Of a stretch of 64,000 nt of DNA, positions 1 through 9,506 are shown piece after piece. A model generated the notes under the pieces. That model was not told the DNA's origin. It saw only the letters and a program-made list of their open reading frames with translations, and made no database searches. The stretch spans positions 55,033 to 119,032 of the forward strand of contig NZ_ATZI01000010.1 of the NCBI RefSeq assembly GCF_000428125.1, written 5' to 3'. Positions within the stretch are counted from its first letter, which is position 1. Every line of letters begins with the position of its first letter. Origin of the DNA: Bacteroides graminisolvens DSM 19988 = JCM 15093. GTDB taxonomy: Bacteria; Bacteroidota; Bacteroidia; Bacteroidales; Bacteroidaceae. The translations under genes and the position numbers were made by a program.

Positions 1-147
1 CAGCTCAGTGATGGAGCGATCAGGATAATAGATGTTATTATCCGCATCGTGCAACTGAACAGTAGAGCCGCCTACGACATACATGCTGAATGCCGTTTTT
101 AGCGGTTGAAAAATTCTCCGGACTTTGTCCTCTAATAATATACCCAT
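1..147 (-). CDS. Phage tail-module protein, N-terminal fragment (cut by window edge)
   Basis: An open frame of 49 codons begins with ATG at 147 and runs off the window at base 1. The visible residues start MGILLEDKVRRIFQPLKTAF. It begins 4 bases after the stop codon of the tail-tip gene, on the same strand, so it is very probably the next gene of the tail operon. Position suggests a fibre, lysis or accessory tail protein, but nothing visible identifies a family. Confidence 0.6.
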   Translation of the reverse strand, partial: MGILLEDKVRRIFQPLKTAFSMYVVGGSTVQLHDADNNIYYPDRSITEL

Positions 148-151
148 AACA

Positions 152-3007
152 TTAAGGATTAATTGTAAATGATTTAGTTGCGTAATTATCGACGTTGCCG
201 TCGTTATCTCTCACATAGGCAGTAACGGTGAAGATACACTCACCGTCTGTCTCAAAGAAACTACCCATGTCAGCATCACTCAGGTGAAGGACTTTGCCCG
301 TGTCGGCATGAGCCATTGCCCAGCGATTATCATCTACCGAATCACGGGTGGTTCTTGTCCACTCAATATCTGCATCCAACACATCGTCACTGATATCGTT
401 AACTCCCCGGTAGATATACAGCGTCAGTACGGTATCTACCGGACCGCCAAATTCGGTACCGTTGGAGCTGGATATCTTGGCCGACAATGTTGCGTCTCCG
501 GATATCTCACTCCAATCGGTTGCATTCCAACGAGGTTCTTGAGTCGTGCCGGAACGAAGACATCTATAACGGCAGCTCTTATGCCATACATCGTGTGTCT
601 CATGATTGCCTGTTGAAGGATTTAGCGCCTCAAAAAGATATGGGTTGTTAGTGGCTTCTGTGATTGACCACAACCCCCTGTCGGTAATTGCAATCACCGG
701 TTTGCCCTGGTAATCAATACGAAGTAAATCTTGTATGATAGCTCCGCGAGCATAGATATACGGATGCTTATAATTAATCGGCAATCCGTTGAATAGTGCC
801 AGATTCTTAGGTCGGCCTAGGATAAGCGAGTAATTGTAATCCTCCAATACGGGTTTAGTCACACCGGTTAAATACATGATCGCCCCTTCTGTTGTAGATA
901 CATACCAACATGACTGACGATCTTCGTTCGTCGCGTTGCCCCTACGAGCCACTACCATGCCGGCAATAGGAGCATAATTAACTCCTCCCGGCACTTCAGT
1001 ACCCGGATAAAGAGAAACCAGTAATGTATTAGCCGATAAATCTCTCTGTAAAACTCTAAACCAAACGGTGTAATACTCCCCTGAATCCGATAAACGGTTA
1101 ACGATGCCATATACCACGTCGTCTACATCAAACGAGGTGAAATCAGTCTCCCACCTTCTGCGCATCTGCAGCTTGTAAGTTAGCTCTGCAACCTGAGTAA
1201 CTGATTCGATTGTGCCCGACTCGGAAAATGAGGTATCGCCCTCCATTGCCGACAATCGATTTAAAATTAGCTCCATGAAAACAGCCTGTCCGCGAACCTC
1301 AAGCCGTGGTGTTTGTATTTTATCGGGCGTAATCAGGGTACCACGGCCGGCGAGCATAGAATCAATAACATCTCCAACCTCGATAGGGGATAGCGATTTT
1401 AAGCCCTTTAGAAAAGTGATCAATTCAGCGGCTTTATCGGGGTTTGTCCGGCTTATTGCTCTTTCAGCTATTTCCTTAAAGGTACGTAAAGCCGACATCA
1501 CATTGCTATCAGACGGCTCCCGCTCGTCATTTTTCTCCAATATGGTAACACTCGTTGCACCACCATAACCACCGTTCACGGTCGCCGTAGAAGATTTAAT
1601 TTCTCCGATCTGTTCTTCTATCTTATCACGCCATTTTTCATCGAGGTAATTAGATACCGTACAAGTCAATTTACCTGTATGAAGGTTCTTTTCAATAGAA
1701 GTAATACGAATAAGCTTGCTAATGTTATGTAGAGGGACATTAATCGTTATCAGGTCCCCGCAGTGTAGTTCTACATTATTCTGACGTATATACCGATAAT
1801 CAACGGTTAACTCAAATTTGACACGCTTACGACAATAATAAGCCAGCCATTCAGTTGCTTTCTGGCGTAATTTGGTTATTGCGTTTGTTTTGTATGTTCC
1901 GGAAAGTTTTAATCCGGTGAAGTTAAATAGCTCGCCACCACGAAGATATTTTGAAGCTGAAGGAATATTTGGACGACTCCCTGTATTGGGATCAATTTCA
2001 GCCAAGTTATCTTCCTGGTAGATAAGAGTTATTTTCTTAAGGCTATTATCCCATTTAAATTCAAAGGATTTACCCATTAAATCACCCGTCAGGAAGTTTA
2101 TTCGGCCTTCATCGCCTACGGCAACATCAGCGATATTGAAATCAATACCGGGGCAAAGGAATTCACGGTTGTTATCGCCGCTCACCGTTCCCACGGAGCC
2201 TTGAAAAGTAGGATGGATGCCATCAAAGACCACCACAGCCTCAACCCCTCTTTTACTTTCGGAAAAATTCTCAATATATCCTTCAGGGAGCATTAGGCGA
2301 CCCTCAAAATCGCCCTCACCCGGAATAACATTCTCCGTTCCGCCCTTTGGATAGACACGCGTAACTAGGTCGCCATCATCCACGTTCTTTCTTTCAACCT
2401 CATACAAACCACCACCCTGACCTTGTGTAAACACTAGTCCGGTCTCATTCTCAATGCGTGAAACGTAATTGATCGTCTTATTGGTAGCATAATACTCAAG
2501 CCCGAATTTAGAAGCCAAAGTATCAAGTACATCGCGGCATTTAACCGAATCGAATGTAATATTCAAATAATCCGTATCAGGACAAAGGCCTACCATCCAT
2601 CCCCCATCAACTCCAAGCGGATTGTTATCAACATTGATATTCCAGATAAGTAGTTCGAGAAAATCTCTTAGTTTCCCGGTAAGGGAAAATGTGGTCGAAC
2701 CGGTTATCTTATTACAATAAACCTTATCGATTAAAGTGTAGATAGGAGCTTCAAGGGAAATCTCATAAGAATGTTCTTTCTCTGACTTTTGCTTATCCTC
2801 AGGATCGCGATTAATTTTGTACTTAACATCTCCCAGCAAAATATAATCTCCCTCTGTCAAGTAAATAGGATCCTCGGTAACAACAGATAGTGTTACCTTA
2901 TCTTTATCCATTATTCCTTGATTCAGCGAAGCATTCTCTTTGGATATGCTGCAAACCGTAGTTTGAGCACCATCTACAAGCCTGTATATACTGATTAATT
3001 CATCCAT
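152..3007 (-). CDS. Phage tail tip / baseplate hub protein
   Basis: Long protein (951 aa) directly after the distal tail protein, where siphoviruses keep the tail-tip (Tal/endopeptidase-tail) protein. The first ~450 residues look like a hub domain and keep the recognisable order of 'ligand value, then measured angle' type beta structure. The middle (about 480-620) is helix-rich and may trimerise. The last ~110 residues (ATLSAKISSSNG to FTINP) look like an Ig-like beta sandwich, common in adhesion tips. Its start overlaps the end of the distal tail gene by 8 bases, showing translational coupling. Family assignment rests on position and general character rather than on a catalytic motif, and no peptidase residues were identified. 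It could equally be called a tail spike base. Confidence 0.6.
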   Translation of the reverse strand: MDELISIYRLVDGAQTTVCSISKENASLNQGIMDKDKVTLSVVTEDPIYLTEGDYILLGDVKYKINRDPEDKQKSEKEHSYEISLEAPIYTLIDKVYCNKITGSTTFSLTGKLRDFLELLIWNINVDNNPLGVDGGWMVGLCPDTDYLNITFDSVKCRDVLDTLASKFGLEYYATNKTINYVSRIENETGLVFTQGQGGGLYEVERKNVDDGDLVTRVYPKGGTENVIPGEGDFEGRLMLPEGYIENFSESKRGVEAVVVFDGIHPTFQGSVGTVSGDNNREFLCPGIDFNIADVAVGDEGRINFLTGDLMGKSFEFKWDNSLKKITLIYQEDNLAEIDPNTGSRPNIPSASKYLRGGELFNFTGLKLSGTYKTNAITKLRQKATEWLAYYCRKRVKFELTVDYRYIRQNNVELHCGDLITINVPLHNISKLIRITSIEKNLHTGKLTCTVSNYLDEKWRDKIEEQIGEIKSSTATVNGGYGGATSVTILEKNDEREPSDSNVMSALRTFKEIAERAISRTNPDKAAELITFLKGLKSLSPIEVGDVIDSMLAGRGTLITPDKIQTPRLEVRGQAVFMELILNRLSAMEGDTSFSESGTIESVTQVAELTYKLQMRRRWETDFTSFDVDDVVYGIVNRLSDSGEYYTVWFRVLQRDLSANTLLVSLYPGTEVPGGVNYAPIAGMVVARRGNATNEDRQSCWYVSTTEGAIMYLTGVTKPVLEDYNYSLILGRPKNLALFNGLPINYKHPYIYARGAIIQDLLRIDYQGKPVIAITDRGLWSITEATNNPYLFEALNPSTGNHETHDVWHKSCRYRCLRSGTTQEPRWNATDWSEISGDATLSAKISSSNGTEFGGPVDTVLTLYIYRGVNDISDDVLDADIEWTRTTRDSVDDNRWAMAHADTGKVLHLSDADMGSFFETDGECIFTVTAYVRDNDGNVDNYATKSFTINP

Positions 3008-3794
3008 TGATTACCCTACATTTTAAATCAAACCGAAGCACGCGAGAAGACAAGTAAGTAACCGTCGTTCCATCCTTAAAATATACAGAGCGAGCCGTAT
3101 TACCGGGTAGTGTCAGAGTATGAAGTCCGGGAGTTATCAGCAAAGAATTCAGTTGATGCATCTTATTGTACAGGTCATAAATATCATTGCCCACCATATT
3201 ACATTGCTGGCTAAAATCATAATATGATCGATGTGAAGTCTCTTTGTATAGAAGCGTGGTATTCCCTTCTACCCTCTTAGGCGTACTGTTTACATTACGG
3301 AAAGAAGTAATATGTAATCCAAAATCTTTTGCCAGATTGTATGAATCAAGCATATACTCACCGTTACCCGAAGCCGGAATTGTTATACTAGCAGGCACAT
3401 AAGAGTATTCCCAGAACGGAGCTTTTATCACGGCCACACAATTAAACGGATATTCCGTTACGGCTATCTCATCCTTCTGTATGACATCAAACTCTCCGAC
3501 TTCGGTCCATAGCTTCTTACAAGCAATACAAGCCCCTTTAAACGCGGCTAGCTTAGTGTGAAGATCAGCAAGAGAACTTCCTTTGATGGCTACATTAAGA
3601 GTTAATGAGCGACCGTCTAATTCAATATCAGAAGCATCAACGAAAGGTTCTATGGATGTTCCCCAATCGTATTCTGTTGTGCCTTTACGTTTTGGCAAAT
3701 CAAACAATCCGGAAAGAGCTATTTTTTCTCCGGAAGCATTGGTGGGATATACCCCAAACTCTCTTAAGCTAACATTATCAATTTTATAATTCAT
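3000..3794 (-). CDS. Distal tail protein (Dit-like)
   Basis: A 264-residue protein lying between the tape measure and the tail tip, the usual place of Dit. Early residues contain a beta-rich segment with the pattern KRKGTTEYDWGTSIEPFVDASDI, typical of phage tail proteins that form the hexameric ring at the end of the tail tube. A second beta domain follows (LHTLTLPGNTARSVYFKDG). The gene starts 5 bases after the tape-measure stop and overlaps the next gene by 8 bases. In related phages Dit links the tail tube to the tip complex. The call depends on order, size and general similarity. Confidence 0.65.
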   Translation of the reverse strand: MNYKIDNVSLREFGVYPTNASGEKIALSGLFDLPKRKGTTEYDWGTSIEPFVDASDIELDGRSLTLNVAIKGSSLADLHTKLAAFKGACIACKKLWTEVGEFDVIQKDEIAVTEYPFNCVAVIKAPFWEYSYVPASITIPASGNGEYMLDSYNLAKDFGLHITSFRNVNSTPKRVEGNTTLLYKETSHRSYYDFSQQCNMVGNDIYDLYNKMHQLNSLLITPGLHTLTLPGNTARSVYFKDGTTVTYLSSRVLRFDLKCRVING

Positions 3795-3799
3795 GGTCC

Positions 3800-6700
3800 T
3801 TACCTCCCTGATGTATCTTTCGTATTCTTTTTTATCTCCGTAAGTTCACTCTTCAAGTCCTTAAACCCTGTATCAAGCTTATCAATCAATCCGTCTGTAT
3901 TATCAGCTGTACGCTTGGTATTTTCATTGATCTGGCGGGTTTCATCAAGTATATTGAAGATGTAGTTCATCGTTTCAGCGTAATTCTGATAATGATCTGC
4001 GGACATTTCTTTTAGCGCACGTATATCAAGCGCACTCATGTTCATTACACCCAGGACTTCGGATGCCGTGCCCTCTGTCAATGCAGCTTCAAGTTTACCT
4101 GTAACGCCTTTCTCCGTGGAAGAATTAGTCGAGAGATCAATGCCGGCATTGGATAGATAAGAATTAACCTCTTTAAGAATATTCTCTAACGTTGGGATAT
4201 TTGTTTCATAATTGCCAACTAATACTTTTGTCAGTTCAGAGACCTTCTTCATTAATTGCGATTCGTTAATATTGCCCTTAGCATATTCCTCATATACATT
4301 AGCTATATCATCGCTAAAACTACCAACAACTTTATCTAAAACGATACTCTTTAACATATCTGACACTATATCGCGGAACGTACTAGATGCATATTCTTTA
4401 AAGCTATCCAAGGCGTTTTTACCTTCATCAAACCAATCCCAGATGGAATCAACAAAGTTATTCACAAGAGGCTCATAAAGAGTGCTAACATACTCATGCA
4501 GCTGCTCCAGATATTCATCATACTTTTCTTGCAACTCCATTAAAGCCTCGAGTGTGTCCTTGGTCTGCCCGACTAGTTTATCACCATAATTATCTAAAAT
4601 TGATTTTGCGAGCTCGGTATTTAGATTTAGTTCTTTATCGAAAAGGTTTGTATCTAAACCTTTAAACTTATCCTTATTTTCATTGATCCACGTTTGCAGA
4701 TCTTCTGTTTTCTGAGATTTTCCCCCTATACCGGAGCCGAGAAATCCTTTACTTTTTTTTCTAGTCTCAATACGCAAGTTATTTATCGCGGCCGTTGTTC
4801 CTTTTTCGTAGTCATGTCCGAATATACTTGTGCCATAAATAGAATCATATACACCAAGCAATGAATTCCATGGATTAGTGATCCATCCTCCGCCCGATTG
4901 ATTTTGATAAACAGCTTGAGCTTCCTTTACTTTGTCAATATAGGCATCCCATACAGCCTCCTGGACCTCTTTGTAGTCTCTTAGATTCTTTAGGTTATCT
5001 TCAGAAAACCAACCTGACTCTGCGTTATTAGCCTCTAGCACTGCTATCTTGTAATCGTTTACAGCATCGGTTAATTTGTTAATTTCTTCTATTTTTGCTG
5101 CATATTTCTCATATTCATTATAAGCATCAGGAAGTATGGAATTAAGAGATCGCATCAATTGAATACCTGCTTGTAAAATAGTCAGTATAACACTTGCCTT
5201 TTCAAGGGCAAGTAAGACTCCAGCGCCTTTTTGGGAAACATTTGTTATACCAGATATTACCTCTGTAGTAAACGAACCAACATCCCCAATCAATGATATA
5301 ATCTCTCCGGAAGTTCCCTCAATCGTACCTCCCAAGTTGGATAATGCATTGGCCAAACCATCTACTTTTTCAAGAGACGCTTTCTCTGCTTTTTGAAAAT
5401 TATTGTTCGCCTCATTGGCTTTTTCCTTTGCTTTATTATACTTGGCTAAAGCTTCAGATGCTGATAAATAAACATTCTCTGCTTTAATCTTACCATTGTC
5501 AAGCTTTAAACTCTTTACTCCCGTTACTATCTTTGCGCCATTTCTCACAGCATCAAGCTGCTTTTGGGCTATAATAAGCTCTCTTTCCGCATCAATCAAT
5601 TCTTTTTTTCTATCGGCAAGAGCCTTAAATGGATTTCTTGAATCCAGTTCATCCATCAATTCCCGAATCGTATTCGTGTATTCTCGCAAATCCTCAGGGT
5701 TAAGGGAAGCAGCAGCAGAATCTTTCACGGCCTCAAATTGATCAACTAGGGACATGAGCGTATCTGAAGAAGTATTTTTCAAATCCTCAAAAGCACGAAT
5801 ATAATCCGGAGACTGTTTGAGCATTTCATAAGAATTCTGCATCAGAGCTTTGCCTTTCTCTGTTGTGGCATTGGCTATGGCACTGTCTATTTTCGCCAGC
5901 TCATCTTTGTCTCCTTTGGCCAAAATCGCTTGTCTCTCTAATTGCAGAGCCAGAATATCATCATTATACTCTTTCTCAATGGCACGGCGCTTTGCATCGT
6001 AATCTTGATGTTTTTCAAGCAATGAGTTTAGCAAATCACTCTCAGCCTTTTCCCGCTCTCCATACGCAGCAGAGTACATTGATACAAGTTGTTTTTGTGA
6101 ATTTTCAGGCAATTGAGAGATTTTTATTGTCGTAGGCTTAAACACAAGGCCTTTTTTCTCCCAATCAGGATTCTTTGTTTGCCATTCAAGTTTCTCCACT
6201 TCTTGCTGGGCTTTAAGCATCTCCTTTTCCTTATTCCGGATTTCAAGAATCATCTTATCATAATTCAAGGCTATTCGTGCTTTCTGTTTTGCATAACCTT
6301 CATCCATGCGGTCAATACGAGATTGCCAGAGATCAATCTCTCCTTGGTCAAGAGTTTCCTTTATCTTCTGGTTGCTTTCAATGATCTGTTTCGTTCTTTC
6401 GGCATCTGCTATTTTCTTTTTATTCGCTTCCTCCTTAGCCTTTCTCGCTGCATCTTGCTCTTGCTTATATGTATCACTGCCATTGTATTCAACAATACCG
6501 GCTTTTTTAAATTCATCGGAGAGTTGCTTATTTAAATCATCCGTTGACTTCATTACATGATTTCCCCATATCAAGTGCATACGGGCCTCAACACGGAACT
6601 GATTAGCTCTTTTCGACCTGTTAGCCTCCGCATTAGCTGTATCGGACATATCAATTCCTCTATCAATCGTTAAGCCACCTTTGGTTTTGGCAACTTTACG

Positions 6701-7996
6701 ATAATCTTCTTCGGTAGGAGCCGAGTTCTCTATAAATTGAGCTTTCAGTTCAGCCCTGGCCATCTTCTCATACTCTTCCTGTGCTATTTTCTGATAGGCT
6801 GCCGCTTGTGCACGTAATTGCATGGCTTTGATTACAGAGTTGGTATTCCTAACAAGTGCATTCTCGGCCTCGTTAACTGTATTAACGGACAGACCTAGAT
6901 TATGAAATTCATCTTTACTCTCTTCGATGAACTTTTTCTTCTTCTTTAAGTTATCTCCCAAGGCATCCCATCGTTTAATCAGATTATAGAGCGTTACCAT
7001 CTGATCGGCGACAGTGGATGATACCGAATTAACCGCATTGCTAATTTGCTCCTGAGATTGTTTCTGTCTTTCGGCCGCATAACTAACCCGGGAACTGTAT
7101 TTATCCCATAGGTAAATAAGGCCACCGATAGCCACCGTTAATCCTAATGTAAGCGTGGCCATTAATGCTTTTGCCGCCACATTTGAGATTCCAAGAGAAA
7201 CAGCTAATCTCGTATTTGCGGCCGTAAGTAAGTTATCCGCTTTGACTAACAGTATTCGACGGACATAAGAGTCTTTATTTAAGGACGTAGCAACCTGTTG
7301 TAGACCTATGGTGATGGCCATTACAGATTGCAAACGAGTCTGTATCGCGGCTAGTTTCTCCTCTTCCATACCAAAGAGAGAAACGGCACCCATTCCGGCA
7401 GTCAATGCACCGGAAAAAAGATTCACACTCTCAACGGCAGTACGAATTCCTTTCTCATCATCAGCAAATATCTTTCCTTGAGTAGCAATATCTCCTTGCT
7501 TATCCATCAGATCACCAAGCTTCTTCATAGCCGCCTCATAGCCCTCTGATTCTTCCGTCATTAAAGCCATTTCTTCTTTTAGGTTTCTGATCTGTGTACG
7601 TAGGGAAATTGGACCGGTACTCGTTTTTTTCATTTGAGTCTCCAAATCCTGAAGAGCTATTTTATCTTCTTGCAGGACCTTCTTTGCTGCTTCCAGTTCC
7701 TGAAGGGCAAACATCTTGGCCTTGCCGGGAGCCGCATTCTCAAAAGTATTTTGAAGTGTCTTAATATCAGCCTCAGTTTGGTTAATCCCGATTTTTAGCT
7801 CCTTGATCTTATCAGTAATGCTAACGACCCCAGTCCCTGCTTTCGCAAAAGCATCTCTCATTTTACTGCCTTCGGCAACGATGTCATCAGTCATATCTCG
7901 AACAATCTTCTTCCCTTGTTCCGCATCTTCAGACAGACCGGAGTTATCTATACCGGTAGCAAAGTACATCGCATTATTCTTGTTTTTTATTCCCAT
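3800..7996 (-). CDS. Tail tape measure protein
   Basis: The largest gene in the prophage (1398 aa), coming after the tail assembly chaperone, as tape measure genes do. Much of it is charged coiled coil (about residues 30-170, 500-720 and 740-900). A hydrophobic segment near residues 270-300 (ALMATLTLGLTVAIGGLIYLW) is typical of tape measures, which insert in the host membrane. A 1398-residue helical ruler predicts a tail near 200 nm by the usual 0.15 nm per residue rule; this is an inference. The gene has its own upstream terminator (8021-8050) and the TTATATTTTA element 13 bases before its ATG, so it probably begins a transcription unit. The C-terminal part ends with a short coiled coil. Confidence 0.9.
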   Translation of the reverse strand: MGIKNKNNAMYFATGIDNSGLSEDAEQGKKIVRDMTDDIVAEGSKMRDAFAKAGTGVVSITDKIKELKIGINQTEADIKTLQNTFENAAPGKAKMFALQELEAAKKVLQEDKIALQDLETQMKKTSTGPISLRTQIRNLKEEMALMTEESEGYEAAMKKLGDLMDKQGDIATQGKIFADDEKGIRTAVESVNLFSGALTAGMGAVSLFGMEEEKLAAIQTRLQSVMAITIGLQQVATSLNKDSYVRRILLVKADNLLTAANTRLAVSLGISNVAAKALMATLTLGLTVAIGGLIYLWDKYSSRVSYAAERQKQSQEQISNAVNSVSSTVADQMVTLYNLIKRWDALGDNLKKKKKFIEESKDEFHNLGLSVNTVNEAENALVRNTNSVIKAMQLRAQAAAYQKIAQEEYEKMARAELKAQFIENSAPTEEDYRKVAKTKGGLTIDRGIDMSDTANAEANRSKRANQFRVEARMHLIWGNHVMKSTDDLNKQLSDEFKKAGIVEYNGSDTYKQEQDAARKAKEEANKKKIADAERTKQIIESNQKIKETLDQGEIDLWQSRIDRMDEGYAKQKARIALNYDKMILEIRNKEKEMLKAQQEVEKLEWQTKNPDWEKKGLVFKPTTIKISQLPENSQKQLVSMYSAAYGEREKAESDLLNSLLEKHQDYDAKRRAIEKEYNDDILALQLERQAILAKGDKDELAKIDSAIANATTEKGKALMQNSYEMLKQSPDYIRAFEDLKNTSSDTLMSLVDQFEAVKDSAAASLNPEDLREYTNTIRELMDELDSRNPFKALADRKKELIDAERELIIAQKQLDAVRNGAKIVTGVKSLKLDNGKIKAENVYLSASEALAKYNKAKEKANEANNNFQKAEKASLEKVDGLANALSNLGGTIEGTSGEIISLIGDVGSFTTEVISGITNVSQKGAGVLLALEKASVILTILQAGIQLMRSLNSILPDAYNEYEKYAAKIEEINKLTDAVNDYKIAVLEANNAESGWFSEDNLKNLRDYKEVQEAVWDAYIDKVKEAQAVYQNQSGGGWITNPWNSLLGVYDSIYGTSIFGHDYEKGTTAAINNLRIETRKKSKGFLGSGIGGKSQKTEDLQTWINENKDKFKGLDTNLFDKELNLNTELAKSILDNYGDKLVGQTKDTLEALMELQEKYDEYLEQLHEYVSTLYEPLVNNFVDSIWDWFDEGKNALDSFKEYASSTFRDIVSDMLKSIVLDKVVGSFSDDIANVYEEYAKGNINESQLMKKVSELTKVLVGNYETNIPTLENILKEVNSYLSNAGIDLSTNSSTEKGVTGKLEAALTEGTASEVLGVMNMSALDIRALKEMSADHYQNYAETMNYIFNILDETRQINENTKRTADNTDGLIDKLDTGFKDLKSELTEIKKNTKDTSGR

Positions 7997-8009
7997 AACC
8001 GTTTTCTCT

Positions 8010-8019
8010 TAAAATATAA
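8010..8019 (-). promoter_or_regulatory. Phage late element TTATATTTTA, copy 1 (tape measure)
   Basis: On the minus strand TTATATTTTA is followed by AGAGAAAACGGTT and then the tape-measure ATG, a 13-base spacing. The same 10-mer stands before four other late genes. It resembles the host -7 box TAnnTTTG without the final G, and no TTTG box sits 19-21 bases upstream. Confidence 0.5.
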
Positions 8020-8020
8020 A

Positions 8021-8050
8021 ACCCTCGCGGGCTTCACAGCAGGCAAGGGT
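8021..8050 (-). terminator. Intrinsic terminator upstream of tape measure gene
   Basis: On the minus strand an 8-bp stem (ACCCTTGC paired with GCGAGGGT, one G-U pair) is followed by TTTTATATTTTA. It lies after the tail-assembly-chaperone frame ends (8108) and before the tape-measure start. The T-rich tail overlaps the TTATATTTTA element. Confidence 0.6.
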
Positions 8051-8107
8051 CAGGATAAATACTATTCTAAACCAAAATAATCTCTAAACTAATATATAGT
8101 CATAAGG

Positions 8108-8886
8108 TCAATTTTCTTTCGTATTCACCTTCCCTGCTATATCATAGTATTTTTTATAACGGATGGTTTTAGTAGGATCATCAAATGAAGGCAACTCTAC
8201 CCATTCATAATCCTCTCCATCTTCGTCAGTACCTGTTTTCATGGCTCTTTTTCTCTCCTTTTGTATATAAATAAATTCTTGAAGCATAGCTTCTATCAGG
8301 GCAATACTACTATCTAGTGTATCTATATGGCTCAGTCCTAGGCAATCATGTACATTAACTAAGAATCGGGCTTGGCTGATTCCTGCCAGCTCATTAGATT
8401 CCTGCGGACGGCTATTATCTCCGTCTCCGTCTTTAATGGGCTCACTCTCCGCAGAGTCGTGATAGAGTTGTAAAAAGGGAAAAAACCTATTCTATAGATT
8501 ATAGCATTAAGCAGAATCCTCATATCTTCCCAAGTGGTATTATCAATCAATACATCCCGGAACCATTCAGGCGGGTTGCTCTTTTTATTATGAATACCAA
8601 GGCAAATGATGTCTACAATTAAATCATCATATTTAGCCATTATATCCGCTAAATCAAGATTGACCTCATCTTTCTTAACTACTATCTTCTCCAAATCTTC
8701 CTTTTCAATCTGGAGGATAAGTGGTCTTATTCTAAACCATGTACGAACGGTTATCGGTTTGATAACAATAGTATCACCTAGATCCTTACCTTCCGGAACG
8801 GACTCTTTATTGCTAAAATCAAACGGTATTACAATAGCTTGTTCGGTTATTGTATCTGATTCTAATTGTGATAGATGCTTAATCAT
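8108..8886 (-). CDS. Tail assembly chaperone, long form made by -1 frameshift (GT-like)
   Basis: Reading the chaperone gene from 8886 and shifting back one base at the heptamer at 8479-8485 opens a second frame to a TGA at 8108-8110. The joined product is 259 residues: 136 from the zero frame, then 123 from the -1 frame. The extension reads PFLQLYHDSAES and ends GKVNTKEN. It is acidic in the middle (GTDEDGEDYEW) and has normal protein composition throughout. The stretch 8108-8358 has no other coding explanation. This mirrors lambda G and GT, where a minor frameshifted product binds the tape measure while the short form coats it. The zero frame has its own stop at 8359, so both products should be made. 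Confidence 0.8.
8359..8886 (-). CDS. Tail assembly chaperone, short form (G-like)
   Basis: A 175-residue protein just before the tape measure, the standard place for a tail assembly chaperone. It is mostly helical after a short beta start (MIKHLSQLESDTITEQ) and contains the pattern PPEWFRDVLIDNTTWEDMRILLNAIIYRIGFFPFYNS, in which the FF pair is encoded by the slippery heptamer. Together with the overlapping -1 frame this is the expected pair of products. A terminator at 8902-8931 separates it from the major tail protein gene, so it may rely on read-through or an unseen promoter. The start ATG at 8886 is the only reasonable one. Confidence 0.8.
   Translation of the reverse strand: MIKHLSQLESDTITEQAIVIPFDFSNKESVPEGKDLGDTIVIKPITVRTWFRIRPLILQIEKEDLEKIVVKKDEVNLDLADIMAKYDDLIVDIICLGIHNKKSNPPEWFRDVLIDNTTWEDMRILLNAIIYRIGFFPFYNSITTLRRVSPLKTETEIIAVRRNLMSWQESAKPDS
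8479..8485 (-). promoter_or_regulatory. Ribosomal slippery heptamer T TTT TTC
   Basis: The zero-frame codons are GGT TTT TTC CCT, so the minus strand carries the canonical X XXY YYZ heptamer T TTT TTC. Slipping back one base leaves TTT in both sites and continues as CCC TTT TTA CAA in the -1 frame. That frame is closed by a TAG only five codons upstream of the heptamer and is then open to 8110. This brackets the slip site. Confidence 0.8.
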
Positions 8887-8901
8887 AATAGTACTTATAA
8901 A

Positions 8902-8931
8902 AAAGGCCGGGAGAGTCCTCTTCCGACCTTT
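8902..8931 (-). terminator. Intrinsic terminator after major tail protein gene
   Basis: Two 14-base arms (8902-8915 and 8918-8931) with a 2-base loop pair with only one mismatch on the minus strand. They are followed by TTTTTTATAAG. The hairpin lies between the major tail protein stop and the chaperone start. Confidence 0.7.
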
Positions 8932-8955
8932 TGAAACATAACCTAACCTAGTTTA

Positions 8956-9495
8956 TTATCCAGCTGTCGGGGCAAGAACTTCACGCGTAAAAGCTGTTTT
9001 CTTTAACCCTGCCGCCGTAATTGCAGCCTGTTTGTATACTCTTACAAGCAACAATTCCGGCTGTTCAGCTCCGGGAGCTTGAGACAACTTAGCTGCAACT
9101 TTTCCGTTAACGATAGTATAACGGACATATTTCCCGTTACGTACCGGAGTATCAATCTGAAAAGACTTATTAATATCCGGTGTTTCAACCGATTCACTCC
9201 ATTTATCTGTTTCGGCATCAAGTTCACCACCTGTCATTTCCTTAATTACATCATTCGACGGAGTAGGAAGTGAGAATTCAATGTAATCGGTAGAATCCTT
9301 CACAAGCGTTACATAGAGAGGATCAGAAGAGCCCTCTACATCAATACGGACTTCCTTAGGGTCTTGAAAATTAAATGCTACACTACTTTTTGTAGGCAAC
9401 GGGAGATCGGTAAAAGCAGATGCCGGAACTCCATCTCCAACTGTTCCGTAAGCAATACGGGCAATGCCCATTGCAATAGGTCTTGAATTTGCCAT
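8956..9495 (-). CDS. Major tail tube protein
   Basis: A 179-residue beta-rich protein (MANSRPIAMGIARIAYGTVGDG at the start) placed between the tail-completion protein and the tail assembly chaperone, as major tail proteins are in siphoviruses. It contains a central segment LYVTLVKDSTDYIEFSLPTPS and ends without a long immunoglobulin extension. It should form the hexameric rings stacked along the tape measure. An efficient terminator follows directly, consistent with a need for very high expression of this gene compared with the tail genes further on. The family was recognised by position, size and fold character. Confidence 0.7.
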   Translation of the reverse strand: MANSRPIAMGIARIAYGTVGDGVPASAFTDLPLPTKSSVAFNFQDPKEVRIDVEGSSDPLYVTLVKDSTDYIEFSLPTPSNDVIKEMTGGELDAETDKWSESVETPDINKSFQIDTPVRNGKYVRYTIVNGKVAAKLSQAPGAEQPELLLVRVYKQAAITAAGLKKTAFTREVLAPTAG

Positions 9496-9506
9496 AATTT
9501 TAATTA

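Noticed and set aside
6113..6535. Plus-strand frame within the tape-measure gene
   Set aside because: Antisense shadow of a coiled-coil gene; the residue content (Phe/Leu-rich) is what reverse reading of Lys/Glu codons gives.
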